Shown one piece after another: positions 14,001-25,178 of a stretch of DNA of 64,000 nt. The position numbers and the translations under genes were made by a program. Position 1 is the first letter of the stretch; each line of letters opens with the position of its first letter. A model generated the notes under the pieces. It worked only from the letters and a program-made list of their open reading frames with translations. It made no database searches and was not told the DNA's origin. Source of the stretch: Polychytrium aggregatum (taxonomy: Eukaryota > Chytridiomycota > Chytridiomycetes > Polychytriales); NCBI RefSeq assembly GCF_025602895.1, contig NW_026516204.1, forward strand, positions 62,001 through 126,000, read 5' to 3'.

Positions 14001-15776
14001 ATTCCTGGATTCAACGACGAGCTCAAGAGGGCCAAGGACATATTCTTTGATTCTCTCAAAAAAATGGGCGGCAGCTACGAAATCGCCGGTGCGAATCGCT
14101 CTGGAACAGAGATCCGATGGTGTCAATGCCACCGGCTTGCATGGCTTGGCTGCGGCTGCTCAATATTGGCCCGTTATCGCAGCATGGCATCTCACCAACC
14201 GCTCTCTCTGCACACGCAGCCTACACCACGGCATATAGACGGGTCAAGGCCGATGGATACACCAGAAACATGCAGCAGCTCTGGGGATGCTTCTCCAAGC
14301 CCTACCTCAAGGAGAGCCTTCTGCTCTTGTGCAAGTCGCCCGAGGCCTTTTTTGCGCTGCGCTCGCGCTTCAGCCAGACGCTGGCGGCCTTCAATATTTG
14401 CTCGTACTTGCTCGGTACGTCAGTGCAGACGATGCTCACCGATTCGAGTGGCAGTGCACTTTTCTGCGTCTCATGCTGCGTGTACAAGACTAACCGGAAC
14501 GATTCGACACTTTGATCCACAGGCATCGGGGATCGCCACTTGGAAAACTTTTTGATCAGCCAAAAGAGGTGGGCAGCAACGCTCCTGTGTATCTGTCCTC
14601 GTTGTGGCTCTGTGACTCTGCGTGCTTGCAGTCCTCAAGCGCCTAACCCATGGTTGGTCCCACAGCGGCGAGGTGATCGGAATCGACTTTGGCTTGGCAT
14701 TCGGGTAAGACCCTCAGCACTGGCGGACCAAATGAGATGGATTGCGCTGGCCCGGTGGCCCACGCAACCTGTGGATGTGGATGTGGATGTGGATGATGTT
14801 GTCAACTGATTCGATTCGATCCGTCACGGCTGGCTTGGGATTGCGGCAGATCCGGTGCAGAGAACCTGCCGATTCCCGAGATTGTCCCCTTCCGGGTTAC
14901 CAAGCAGATGGAGCGAATGATGGAGCCCCTCGGTGTCAATGTCCTGCTCAAGATCCCGATGGTTCACGCAATGACCGGTTAGTGGCCCACGCAAGCCCCT
15001 GTTCCACTCTCGTTGCTTCGTCCCCATTGTTGTCTGGCGACGTTGACAGGCTATGGGTTCTTTTCGCAGCAGTGCAAGATGAAAAGCGAGCATTGGTGAC
15101 GGCCCTGGATATCTTTGCCAAGGAGCCCATCGTCGAGTGGCGCAAATACGCCAAGGCTCAAATCGAAAAGCAAAAGCGAAGTATGGCCTGCCCTCGAGCT
15201 GCATTCTTCCAGAACTCGGCGACCCCCGAGGACTGGGAACTCGCCAAGACGCAATGCCGATACGAACTTTGGACGGCCTCGCTGTCGAGAGGCCATATCT
15301 GTCTGCGGCTGCCATCTAATGCCCTTGTCCCGTCCGTGATACTGCAATCAACCTACAGGAGGAAAATACTCCAGTGCGGAGCCAGATCTATCGTCGGAAG
15401 ACTCCATCGCGGCAGTGCCGGCCTGGTATCCAAAGCAGAAGATCCAGACGGCCATCCGCAAACTGAACCGCGATCCCCCGCTCGGTAGGCCCAAGTCTCG
15501 GCCGCACTGTCCTGCACACGTTTCGAGCGTGTTCGATGCCGGCGAGACTAACTTTGTCCATTGACAGACATTTTGCTTGAAGAGCTGGCCCGCGGCCATC
15601 AAGAGAAGGACTGGTTCAAGGCCCTGTGTCAAGGACTGCTGGAAACACAGGAGCAGCCCGCCAGCAGCCGACCAGAGGCCCCCACGGTCGAAGCGCAGGT
15701 GTCCAAGCTCCTGTCGATGGCGACCGACCCCAACATTCTCGGCAGGGCTTACTTTGGCTGGACATCGTTCCTTTGA
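1..15776 (+). CDS. PRKDC: DNA-dependent protein kinase catalytic subunit (DNA-PKcs), 5' truncated by window
   Basis: Giant PIKK of non-homologous end joining, recruited by Ku to DNA ends in the nucleus. The reading frame is spread over roughly 40-50 small exons separated by introns mostly of 60-120 bp, so the gene is visible only as exon fragments. Landmarks collinear with animal DNA-PKcs: KTKVAACELLH (exon 248-400), KIFPILLRLATDIDHLVR (about 570), SLVEQFTFELL (about 1195), RYRIGDLPDIQI-type FAT entry (KYRIGDLPDIQI, about 8540), NFSLAMSWLEHIHS (about 11210), LASIRKPKRLIINGSDE (about 13425), GEDLRLDQRIQQIFGIMNGIL. The catalytic loop is GIGDRHLENF (exon 14523-14568) and the metal-binding motif IGIDFGLAFG (exon 14666-14704), so the kinase looks active. 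The last exon, 15568-15776, ends in FATC with ATDPNILGRAYFGW followed by a stop. The N-terminal part lies upstream of the window. No disabling break was noticed, but not every exon junction was checked. Confidence 0.93.
7969..8020 (+). repeat. (CAGA)n microsatellite in a PRKDC intron
   Basis: An imperfect run of CAGA units lies in the intron between the exon ending at 7962 and the exon starting at 8089. It is intronic and does not interrupt the frame. Confidence 0.85.
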
Positions 15777-16162
15777 TGTGGCTGGCACGGTTTCCGTTGA
15801 TCCAACTCCACTCATGATCCCACCGAGACGGCTGGATGCGTTGAGGGAGGGGTCGCAAAAGCAGTGTGCCCGTGAGTATCTCGACAAGACAACATGTCCC
15901 TGGCTTGGCAGCCAGACCCAGATCCCAGTGCACGACCCTTGTTGCCTCGCTGATCCCACGGGACTCATCGGGGTCCAGCCCCTGGTTCCTGGGAGGCGGT
16001 GCAGTTCGTCACCGCGCAAAGCACACGCCACCAAGCCCCCAGAGCGGCTTTGCCTTCGTCGGTCATATATATCTGTGGTTGGACTTGTTCCTGGGTTCAT
16101 CGCATTCACCGCACTTCCTGCCTCTTGCTTGGGCCTTCTTGCTACCCACCGCTCGTCGCCAA

Positions 16163-17778
16163 ATGTCCTCGGCCAAGAGAAAGCTGCCCGCCGACGCCCT
16201 GAGCGACAACAATGTCGACCGAGAGCGCCTCCAGTCGCTGCTGACCATCCCGGACCCCGATGCCTCCGCCGACGAGGCGGCCGTTGAGCAGCACTTCCAG
16301 CAACACTTTGCCAGGATTGCCGACGCTCTGCTGAACCGAACCCTGCTTCGGATCAGCGACGAAAGCCGCGGCATCTTGCCGCAGTGGTTCCGGTTCCTGG
16401 AAGTCGAGTTCTATCTGAAGGACCAGGAGTGGCATCTGGACCCATACACCCACGGACAGGTGCGTCAACTCAGAGCTGCCAGGTCCTGGCGGACGGGCTC
16501 TGCTGTCACCGGCTCGATTGTCGGCCGGGTCGATGCCGCTTTCGACGAATCTCTATCGCTGCTGTCGTGGACATAGTGCTTGCCAGCATCGCCCGTGGCT
16601 GACATCTCGCCCCTCGCTCGGAACTGGCTTTTGAATGGCTCCAGCCCCAGCAAAAGACCCGAGGACAGTGGTATTTCGTAAGTAGCGACGGGCGGCTCGT
16701 GGGGCCAACGAGCAGCGTGGATCGGATCGGAATGATGAGCTGAGGAGCGAGGTCCAGTTTCATGCTAAGGCGACCGATTACCACCTGCCTCCAGCATAAA
16801 AAGGGCAACGCATACTCAGGAGGAACCTGGAAAGGCGTCGACCTCACCTTTGGCGAGACCAAGGACACGCACTGTGTCTTTGGAGGCATCCTGATCCGTG
16901 CGATCGAGTGCTGCGAGACGGGCGAGATTGTCGAGGGCCCCTCGCGCTGTGTCGACCGGCTCATCGAGGTGCTCAAGGCCAAGGGTGTCCCCGATCTTGC
17001 TGACGGGATCCTGCAGAAGCAGTTCGAGGCCACCGGCGACAAGGCCAAGCTGGCCCTCGTTTCGGATCGCACCCTCGCCCGGCTCTGGAAAGAGGATGGC
17101 GGACCGGACGGCTCGCCCAACGGCGCTGCAGTGGGGAAGAAGGCCAAGACCGAGCTCTCCGACACCGAGCCCGACAGCGATCCGGAGCCCGAAGCTGTCG
17201 CCCAGCCGCCCAAGCTCAAAGCGGCTGCTGGCGATCGGCCATCGCAGGTGCTGCCATGCAAAACGGCGCTCGGTCGACGGCTTGTGCTTGGGTCGCCCCG
17301 CATTGGGCTCTACCTCCGTGCCTCGTACTCGGATCTCGACCAGCGCATCGGCTACGTGCGGCGCCCTTATCGGTTCTTTAGTCGGCACCAGGAGCTGAAG
17401 AGATCCAAGCCGCTGACGGTCCTGGCATCCCTGCGACTCGTTCGCGAGCTCGTCAACCAGCCAAGCACCGTGCGCGACGGACAGGATGGCGACGATACCG
17501 AGGAGGACGAGCCTGCGGAACAACCAAGACCCGGCTCCCTGAAAGACGTCGGCATCAATATCCGGCTCAAGAAGGCCGACCTGGAATACGACCGCGAGCC
17601 ACCACAGGCGCTGGTCAACAGCATCCATCGGCTGTCGAATGTGCCGACCGCCATGGTTGCTCGCTGTCTGGCTTCGTATCGACAGGGCCAGGGCCAGGCC
17701 GCCAAGTCGTTCCTGGACGATGCCTTGGGCAGCGCCGACTCGCTGTGTCGATTCTTTGGCTGCGTGGGATACCAGTGA
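16163..17778 (+). CDS. Alkyladenine-DNA-glycosylase-like protein (MPG/AAG fold, putative)
   Basis: Three exons: 16163-16459, 16645-16677 and 16795-17778. They join in phase 0 to give 437 aa. The order of motifs follows human MPG/AAG: LEVEFYL for VETEAYL (catalytic Glu and stacking Tyr kept as E-x-Y), His residues 7 and 13 positions later (MPG has one at +9), a WYFHKKGNAYSGGTWKG block for the glycine/tyrosine-rich MPG segment, GGILIRAIE for GACVLLRALE, EGPSRCVDRL for SGPSKLCQAL, and SPRIGLYLR then RPYRFF near the end. An acidic, low-complexity insert separates the last two blocks (codons of about 17100-17230). The role would be base-excision repair of alkylated purines, but this rests on motif order only. 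It could equally be a conserved fungal protein that has only the fold. It starts 386 bp after PRKDC on the same strand. No signal peptide or membrane segment is seen. Confidence 0.6.
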
Positions 17779-18355
17779 CGACCATCAGTCGAGCAGGCAA
17801 TCGATGCAGCGCAGATGGGATAGCGCAATCGAGACCGCGGCGCCCGCAAGACATGCACGTCTGTCCATGACCGCCGATACCGGCGCCTGAGTCGTGCATT
17901 TCGACGCTCGACTCCATCAACATATCCAGAACCGAGATGGGACAGCGGCGTCTCTTGGCAATCCCGCACATCAGCGACCGCTTGTTGTTGGTCTGGGAGG
18001 CACAGTCTCGAATACATCCGACCGATCTGATGGCCACCATCATCTGGCATCGATGTCGCTTCCGTGTGTTCTGGGCCGTGGGCGTCTCTGGCGATCGATG
18101 CTGTCCATCCACATCCAGAATGGGTGATAATCCATTCTCAGAAGCCGGACAGTCACTTCGTTTTGGATGTGCCTTTCCTGTGTGCCACCGCAGTTGACAA
18201 ATCGCATCGCTCCACCGGCCGTCCTCGGCGACAGCGTCGCTCTGTCTCGGCGAGAAGCGCCGCTCCCTCCCCGCCCTCGCTATCGGGTTCGCCGGACGCT
18301 GCTCTCCGTCTCGATCTCCATCCGCCCAGCATCCAGCACAGCAAGCCAGCACAGC
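17779..18355. other. Intergenic, no gene seen
   Basis: This stretch between the glycosylase-like and F-box genes has only overlapping shadow frames in both directions. It should hold the 3' end of the first gene and the promoter of the second. Confidence 0.5.
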
Positions 18356-21061
18356 ATGTCCGAAGAAGAGCAGCTCAGCATGCTGCAGCGCATCTCGTCC
18401 TGGACCGATGAGGAGAGAGCAGGTTTGTCGGCAGGGCTGCGTGTGCGCCATGGCCCCGGCAACGCAGGCCATGTCCGGCTCCGTTCCGCCAGCCTGATTT
18501 ACATGGCTTCTCGACGCCCAAGGACACATGAGGGTCACAGCCGATGCCAGGGCTCGAGCATCCTTTTGGCCATGAGCCGCCGCTGCTGCTGCGCCGTGCG
18601 ATTGCATCGCATCGTGCTCACCATTCTCCCCCCTCCCTCGTCGCCCCTCCAGATTTCGCCGTGCGAATCCTGCTTGAGACGCCGTCGGTGATCCTACCTC
18701 GGATATCCAGCAAGCTGCAAGCAATCCTTCATCGGGACCACCTGTCGGGCCTTCCTCCTGAAATCATCACAAGGATCCTCTCGTGCACCGATCCGCGGAC
18801 CCTGAGTCGAGTCGCCCGTCTCTCGCGGAAAATGAACGAGTATGCCACCGACAGCGGCCTGTGGCGGATCCTCTACAAGCAGCAGGGCTGGACCGTCAAC
18901 GAGGAGTTTCTGGACGACTGGGTCAAGATGGGCAATCACAACACCGTCACAATCTCCTTCCATGCCTCGTCCAAGCGACGGCTCTCGCACCAGATCGACA
19001 ACCCGAGCGATGCCATGTCCACGAGGCATTCGCTCACCGGGTCGTCGCGGGACAACCAGAGCGTGCTTGGCGATTATCCGACCTCGATTGCCACCAGCAC
19101 CGGGTCTGTGCACGAGCCCTGGCATTACGAAGATCCCGTGGACGAGGACACCGACTCGGCATATCAGAACGATCCGTCGTCGGCAATCGCAGGAACCCCA
19201 CCGCGCGATGCCGCTGCCCCATCGGTCCGGCCCCTCAACGTTGCATCGCTGCCCCGATCGATCCCCAGGCCCAGTTCTTCGTCTGCCCACGCAGATTCTC
19301 CGCTCGCGACGTCACCGTACACGCCTGCCCCGCGGCAGCTCTCATCGTCGCTTCACGAGTCGCCGCTGATGGCAGGCTCCCCGTCGGCCGGTGCACGCCC
19401 GTTCAATCTGTCGTTTTCGATCAAGGGCTCTGGCGGGGCGGGCTCCGGACCGTCGCCGAGCCACCTGGCCCGCCGGGGATCCGAGCGGTTCCACCACCTC
19501 GACTGGCGGTACATCTACCGACAGCGCATGCTGCTTGAGAAGAACTGGGCAAGCCTCAAGTTCAAGAAGCGGGAGATCAAAGGCCACCAGGAGGCAGTGT
19601 ACTGTCTGCAGTTTGACGACGACAAGATTGTCTCTGGGAGCCGAGATGGTAAGACAAGCAGTGTGTTGTGCAGGGATGCCGTGGAGGAGCGTGCGGCCAA
19701 CATGAGGAGGTGTATCAAGCCAGTGTGAGGGGGAGGTAGCAGTTTGCACCGGCAAAGATAGTACATGTATCCGTAGGCGGTAGGGCGGGCACTGTTTGGC
19801 TCTCTTCCCTGGCCGGCACACTGATTTGCATCCGATGGCTTTCTGACGCAGACACCATCAAGATATGGGATATGAAAACGGGTGCCCTACGGCACACCCT
19901 GATCGGCCACGGCGCCTCTGTGCTCTGTCTGCAGTACGACGCCCACTACATTGTCTCGGGCTCGTCCGATGCCACCATCATTGTCTGGAACCTTGCCTCG
20001 GCCACGCCGCTCAAGACCCTGGTCGGTCACACCGAGCACATCCTGGGGCTGCGATTCGATTCGCAGTACATTGTCAGCTGCTCCAAGGACAAGACGGCGC
20101 GGATATGGGATTTCGAGACCGGCAATCTGCTCAAAAGCCTGCGGGGCCATCGGGCCGCCGTCAACGCTATCCAGTTCAAGAACAGCATGGTCGTCACAGG
20201 CAGTGGCGGTACGTTGGTCGATAACTTGCTTGCCCTGAGATTGATGGCTCAGGATGTGTGAACAGCTCGTGTCTTGCCGCCACGCACGATAGCTTGGCCC
20301 GGCCAACCTGACTGTGCTAATCATCGTAGCATGTCTCATTCGCCACAGACCGGACAATCAAAGTGTGGTCCGTTCGAGACGGCCGGTTGATCCGAACGTT
20401 GATGGGACACGAGCGGGGGATAGCCAGCCTCCATTTTGACGGGCAAACCATCATATCGGGGTCGTCAGGTATGGGGTCTCCTTCGGATACGTTCGGAAAT
20501 GCCCGAATCTCACTCTGATGTCGGGATACATGTGCGCACCCCGATTCCGCATGGCTGGACCATTCAGCATCCATCTGCATATCAATCCGAATCTCGCCAT
20601 CCTGACGGACATGGATCCATGCAATGGATGGCCTTGCTTCTCTCCAGACTTTACGATCAAGGTTTGGAATATACGCCAGGATGACTGCCTCCAAACGCTG
20701 CAGGGCCACGAGGAACTTGTGCGGACAGTCCAGTTCAACCGCTTCCGCATCGTCTCGGGCGACTACAAGGGCGTCATCAAGATCTGGGACCGGCATACAA
20801 ACACCGTCCTGAACATGAACGCACACACATCCAAGGTCTTCAAACTGCAGTTCAGCGACACCAAGATCATCAGCTGCAGCCAGGACCAGGTACGGGACAT
20901 GTATCGAGGTGATCGATGATCTTGTGGCCGGCCAGACGACGACGCCGCATCCGTTGGGCCTGGGCTGATCCCCATTGCCCTTGTCTGGAACTGCCTCCTT
21001 GCGACAGACGATTTCCATCTGGGACTTTTCGCAGAACGTCGACACCCGCTTTTTCAGCTGA
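18356..21061 (+). CDS. F-box and WD40-repeat protein (SCF substrate receptor)
   Basis: Six exons: 18356-18422, 18653-19648, 19852-20208, 20349-20468, 20648-20889, 21008-21061. They sum to 1836 nt, 611 aa. The F-box is at residues about 47-92 ([20 protein letters not shown]). A Ser/Pro-rich linker follows, then the short basic helix [20 protein letters not shown] that precedes the propeller in Cdc4/Met30/beta-TrCP-type proteins. About seven WD40 blades follow, most carrying I-x-G-H starts and S-x-S-D/x-D-x-T-I-K-x-W ends; the last ends [11 protein letters not shown]. All internal introns fall at the GSRD-D, GSGD-R and GSSD-F turns, which makes the splicing unambiguous. It should bind Skp1 through the F-box and phospho-degron substrates through the propeller. 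Which fungal F-box/WD family it belongs to cannot be fixed here. Confidence 0.92.
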
Positions 21062-21460
21062 AGAGCTTGCGTTTGTCCCGCAGCATCGCTCCGATGCATA
21101 ACAACAAAACAACAAAACAACAACAGCATCAACCAGCAATAACAACAACAACAACCCATCTTTCACGTGCCAGCGCGGGCGAGACCACGGCGAGAAGCGG
21201 GATGCGCGCTCGCTGTGCCAGACCCTGGCCACCAGCTTCGTCCTGCACACGGCTCCCACCACCACCGCCGTTTGCTCCCCCCATCTTGCAATCAACACTT
21301 CGCTGTGCCCAGCATCCGCTGTCCCTCTGCCTCGGCAGCGTCTCCTTTTATTGCAATAAACGCATCTATCTGTGCCTCATCTGCTTCGCCCGTCGACTGC
21401 ACATTTCCCCAAGCTCGCCTCATTCAAGTCGCTGCCTCCGCAAGCCTCATACGATCGGCC
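21062..21460 (+). promoter_or_regulatory. Intergenic promoter region of the GPAT gene with (CAA)n tract
   Basis: About 400 bp between the F-box gene stop and the GPAT start. A (CAA/ACA)-rich run at about 21100-21158 is followed by pyrimidine-rich sequence up to the ATG, as expected of a promoter and 5' UTR. No clear TATA box was found. Confidence 0.4.
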
Positions 21461-24400
21461 ATGCCCGCCTCCTTGGCCATCTCGCCCTACTGGGCTGCCG
21501 TCCACGGCTTCTCGTTCGTCATGGACATCTTCTTTCGAGATATCCAGCAGCGAAACGCCCACTCGATTCCGACCGATGGACCCGTCATCTTTGTGATTGC
21601 CCCGCATGCCAACCAGTTCATTGACCCGCTGGTTGTGCTGAAGCACTGCGGTCGTGAAACAGGCTTCCTGGCTGCCAAAAAGTCCATGGACAAGTTCTGG
21701 ATCGGCCTGTTTGCTCGCACCGTGAGCTCAAGTAAGAGGTCGCTTGTCTCCCGTCGCCACCCTTCATCGCTTCCTCAACAATCGAATTGTCTCGTGTGGT
21801 TTGCGTATTTACCTCGTGGCCGTTGCATCCTTGCACCGCTCGCTTCCACCGCCAACTCCTTCCGCTGCGCCTTGCCTTCCGCTTCGCGTCTGGAACAATC
21901 CTGCAATTCGCTGGGGGCGCCTTCAACCCCAAAGTTCCTGTCGAGAGACCCCAAGACCTCGCCAAGGCTGGAAAGGGCAAGATCTTTATGCGTAACTCTG
22001 GCGAACAGCCACTCAAGCTCTACGGCATCGGCAGTAAGCTTCGGGTGCGGGTCTGCCTTACCCTCCCCTGTGGGGGAATGGTGGAGATTTTCGTTCCCAT
22101 TGAACTGCAGTCGAAAGCAGCGATGCTAACCATCCGCGGTACTTGGGCCATGCTTTGGTTGTGCCATCGCTCGCCGCCCGCCATTCCAATGTTGTCATCA
22201 GCCGAGTTCACCAAGCAGGTCGGCCCTCGAGGTGCCATCCTCCTCAATAGCTCGCTCGGGTCGGATATGGTTGAGGTTGTTTCGATCGAAAGCGATACCG
22301 AGCTGACCCTCAAAAAGACCTTCGACATCAAGTCCGAGAGCCAAGCCGATGCCACCCTCTTCTCCGAAATCACTGGGGCCACCTACAAGGTGGTTCCCCA
22401 CGTCGACCAGTCGGTCATGTTCAAGACCGTGACTGAGCGACTCAAGGCCGGGGGGTGCGTTGGCATTTTCCCGGAAGGCGGCAGCCACGATCGCAGCGAG
22501 TTCCTGCCCCTCAAGGCCGGCGTGACCATAATGGCGCTTGGTGCCATGGCCGAGCACCCCGGACTCGAGGTCAAGATCGTGCCCGTTGGCCTGAACTACT
22601 TCCATCCCGACCGGTAAGAGCAAATGGCGGCACAGTCGCGGGGATTATCTGTTGTCCTTGTCACTGCCAGCAGGATCCGTAGCAGCACCGAGCGACATTC
22701 CCACATCTTGACCATGGCACTTTGTGGTCGACCACAGCTTCCGCTCCCGCGCGGTCGTCGAGTTTGGCGATCCCATCACCGTCGACCACAAGCTTGTCGA
22801 AGACTATAAGAAAGGCGGGGCAGACAAGAGAAATGCCTGCTCGAAGCTCCTGGACGATATCTACAAGGCCCTCAAAGCCGTCACGGTCACGGCACCGGAC
22901 TACGACACTCTGATGGTATGTCGCCCAAAGCTCTAGTTGGTGCACTGAATCTACTTCAGCGGCGAACAGCACTCAGGACCGAGCTGATGGCCAATCGCTC
23001 AACTATCATCATTCGCACCGGCGTCCACATTCACCTCCACAGGCGATTCAAGCAGCGAGACGTCTCTATATCCCGCATTCCAAGAAGATCACTTCTGCAG
23101 AGCGGCTGGACATCAGCCGCCGTTTTGCTGCAGTATGTATCAAGGCTGCCTTGGTCCAGCCTGTCATGCGGACGCAGTGACTCGGGTGTGCGGGGGAAAG
23201 CGCTCCAGACGAGTTTCCCGATTGAAATCACGCGCCGTGGTTGATATTGCGGAAGCTTGCTCTCGGCCTAGAGGGACAGGATAGAGGCCAGTTGGAATCG
23301 AGTCCGTGTCGCCTCGCGCCAGAGAACTGAAGTATCCATCGGTCGATTGTGCATCATGCAGGCCTACCAAGCGTTCCACGGCGAGCCGGAAGTCCAGAGT
23401 CTCTACCAGCGAATCAAGGAATACAACCAACGACTGGGATACTATGGTATTCGTGATCATCAGGTCAAAAACACTGGTCTGGGCTACAAGGCTGCCGTAG
23501 TCCTGGCTTCGAGACTCATCCAGGTTGTGAGCATGGCGCTCTTTGCCCTTCCAGGGTAAGTTGCGTACAATCGGTGTGCCGGCGGCACCCACGAGAATCG
23601 ATGCAGCTTCTTCGCAGATAGAAGGATGTCGTACTCCTCTAGAAGACAATGGGCTCGTCCGCGACATCGGCTGCCGGCGGCGCGTTTCTCTTACATTGAT
23701 CCGTTGCCTCGACAGCGCACTGCTCTGCCTCCCGATCGGCATTATTGCCCAGAAGATTTCTGCCGAAAAGGCCAAAGGTTCGTCACGACAGCTTGACGCT
23801 CATCCTGGATGTGGTTGCGTGCGACGCCTTTCTGCAAGGCAGTACTCAGTCTGCCGCTGTCGCGCTCCTCCACACATTGCTTCACAGCGCCGTACCAACA
23901 GTCGCTGACCATCTGTTTATGTTTCTCCACCTTTAGAGGCCAAAGCTGGCTCAAACGTCAAGATCTGGGGTCGCGACGTCATTGGCACATGGAAGGTGCT
24001 GGTGTCAGCCGTGCTGTTCCCGATCGCCTTTAGCTTCTACACCCTGGTCACCATCATCGTGATGTACTGGAAGCACGGCTTTGGTCTGGCCGGTCTCCTC
24101 CTCACTGCCATTTTTACTCCCATGATCTTGTTCCTGTTTACGGCTGTGGCGATCCGCACCGGCGAAGTTGGCCTCGACATTGTTATGTCTCTCAAACCGC
24201 TGGTGCTGGCTGTGATTGACCCCAAGAGCATGGAGCCTCTGCGAACGATGCGAACGGAGCTGCAGCAACAGCTCATCAGCGTTGCAGACAAGTTTGGCCC
24301 GTCGATCATCGAAGGCTATGCCACCGGCGAAGGCCGTATCATCAAGCCCGAGGATTTCGCAGCCAAAGCCACCGACGGTACCATCAAGGGAAAGCTCCTC

Positions 24401-24836
24401 TTTGGCGGCGCTCTGATCGATGGCACCACTCAGCTTATCGGCGGAACGACCCAGCTGATCGGCGATACCACTCAGTTGATCGGTAGCCTGCAGAGCGAGG
24501 TACAGAAGCGCTTCCAGAGAGTTGAAGTCCAGACATTCAGGTATGGCCGATGGATGGTACCGCCTGCAGCTGCCTCATTACGCTTCGCTGTATTGCTCGG
24601 ATGGCTGATTGGAGCATGGATCCCTTCTCTCTCCATGACCGACACGACCCGGTTTCCGTCCTTGTTCATGGATCGCCTTCTGTCACCGAACGACATGCGG
24701 CATCGGGACGTTTGGCGCCGTCCAAACGTCCAAACATTGTAGATGGGAAGAAGTTTCCGAGGGCGAGGAGGACGAGGTGTTCTTCTTCCACAAGGACGAC
24801 GTTCAAGCTCTCCGCGACGACAAGAAGAACGCATAA
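21461..24836 (+). CDS. Glycerol-3-phosphate/dihydroxyacetone-phosphate acyltransferase (Sct1/Gpt2 type)
   Basis: Acylates glycerol-3-phosphate at sn-1 in the ER, the first step of phospholipid and triacylglycerol synthesis. Nine exons: 21461-21731, 21935-22033, 22202-22613, 22738-22915, 23043-23132, 23362-23555, 23716-23777, 23937-24540, 24743-24836. They total 2004 nt, 667 aa, somewhat shorter than the yeast enzymes (about 750 aa). The PlsC motifs are clear: PHANQFIDP (H-x4-D), SIPVERPQDLAKAG, GIFPEGGSHDR and KIVPVGLNYFHPDR. Hydrophobic segments around VSAVLFPIAFSFYTLVTIIV and LLLTAIFTPMILFLF are membrane spans. Near the C-terminus a seven-residue unit around TTQLIG is repeated three times. 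The tail is acidic with a DDKKNA end. The first intron appears to use an AAG acceptor, because only that restores the conserved SIPVERPQD. Confidence 0.93.
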
Positions 24837-25178
24837 ACCCTCGGTCTCAGTCTTCCACCTTCCCGTTCTTTCACTCACTTTCCTGTTTGTAGACCAGCTC
24901 TATCAATATAGATTCCACGATCCAATGTTCGCAGGCTACTGTCGTCCGCCGCGCTCCACTCCAACGACAGGCCGAAGTGTGTCGTAGCAGATCGAACAGG
25001 ACTCAGATGGTCGTATCCTAGCACCTGGACTTCCTCCAGTCCTGACTCGTCGAGGAACTCTCGATATGATCACGGAGAAATCAAGCGAGCTCCTCGATTG
25101 CACCTGGAGAGCGACCAGCCAACCAAACACAGGGCGGATACACCTCATTTTGCGAATGCAGTCGCCTGCGTTGTATAT
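24837..25178. other. Convergent 3' intergenic region
   Basis: It lies between the stops of the GPAT (+) and methyltransferase (-) genes. Only shadow frames are seen; it presumably carries both 3' UTRs. Confidence 0.4.

Noticed and set aside
17615-18724. Long minus-strand open frame (369 codons)
   Set aside because: It is antisense to the glycosylase-like 3' end and the first F-box exon, has no domain, and both opposing genes are supported by motifs and splice phase.
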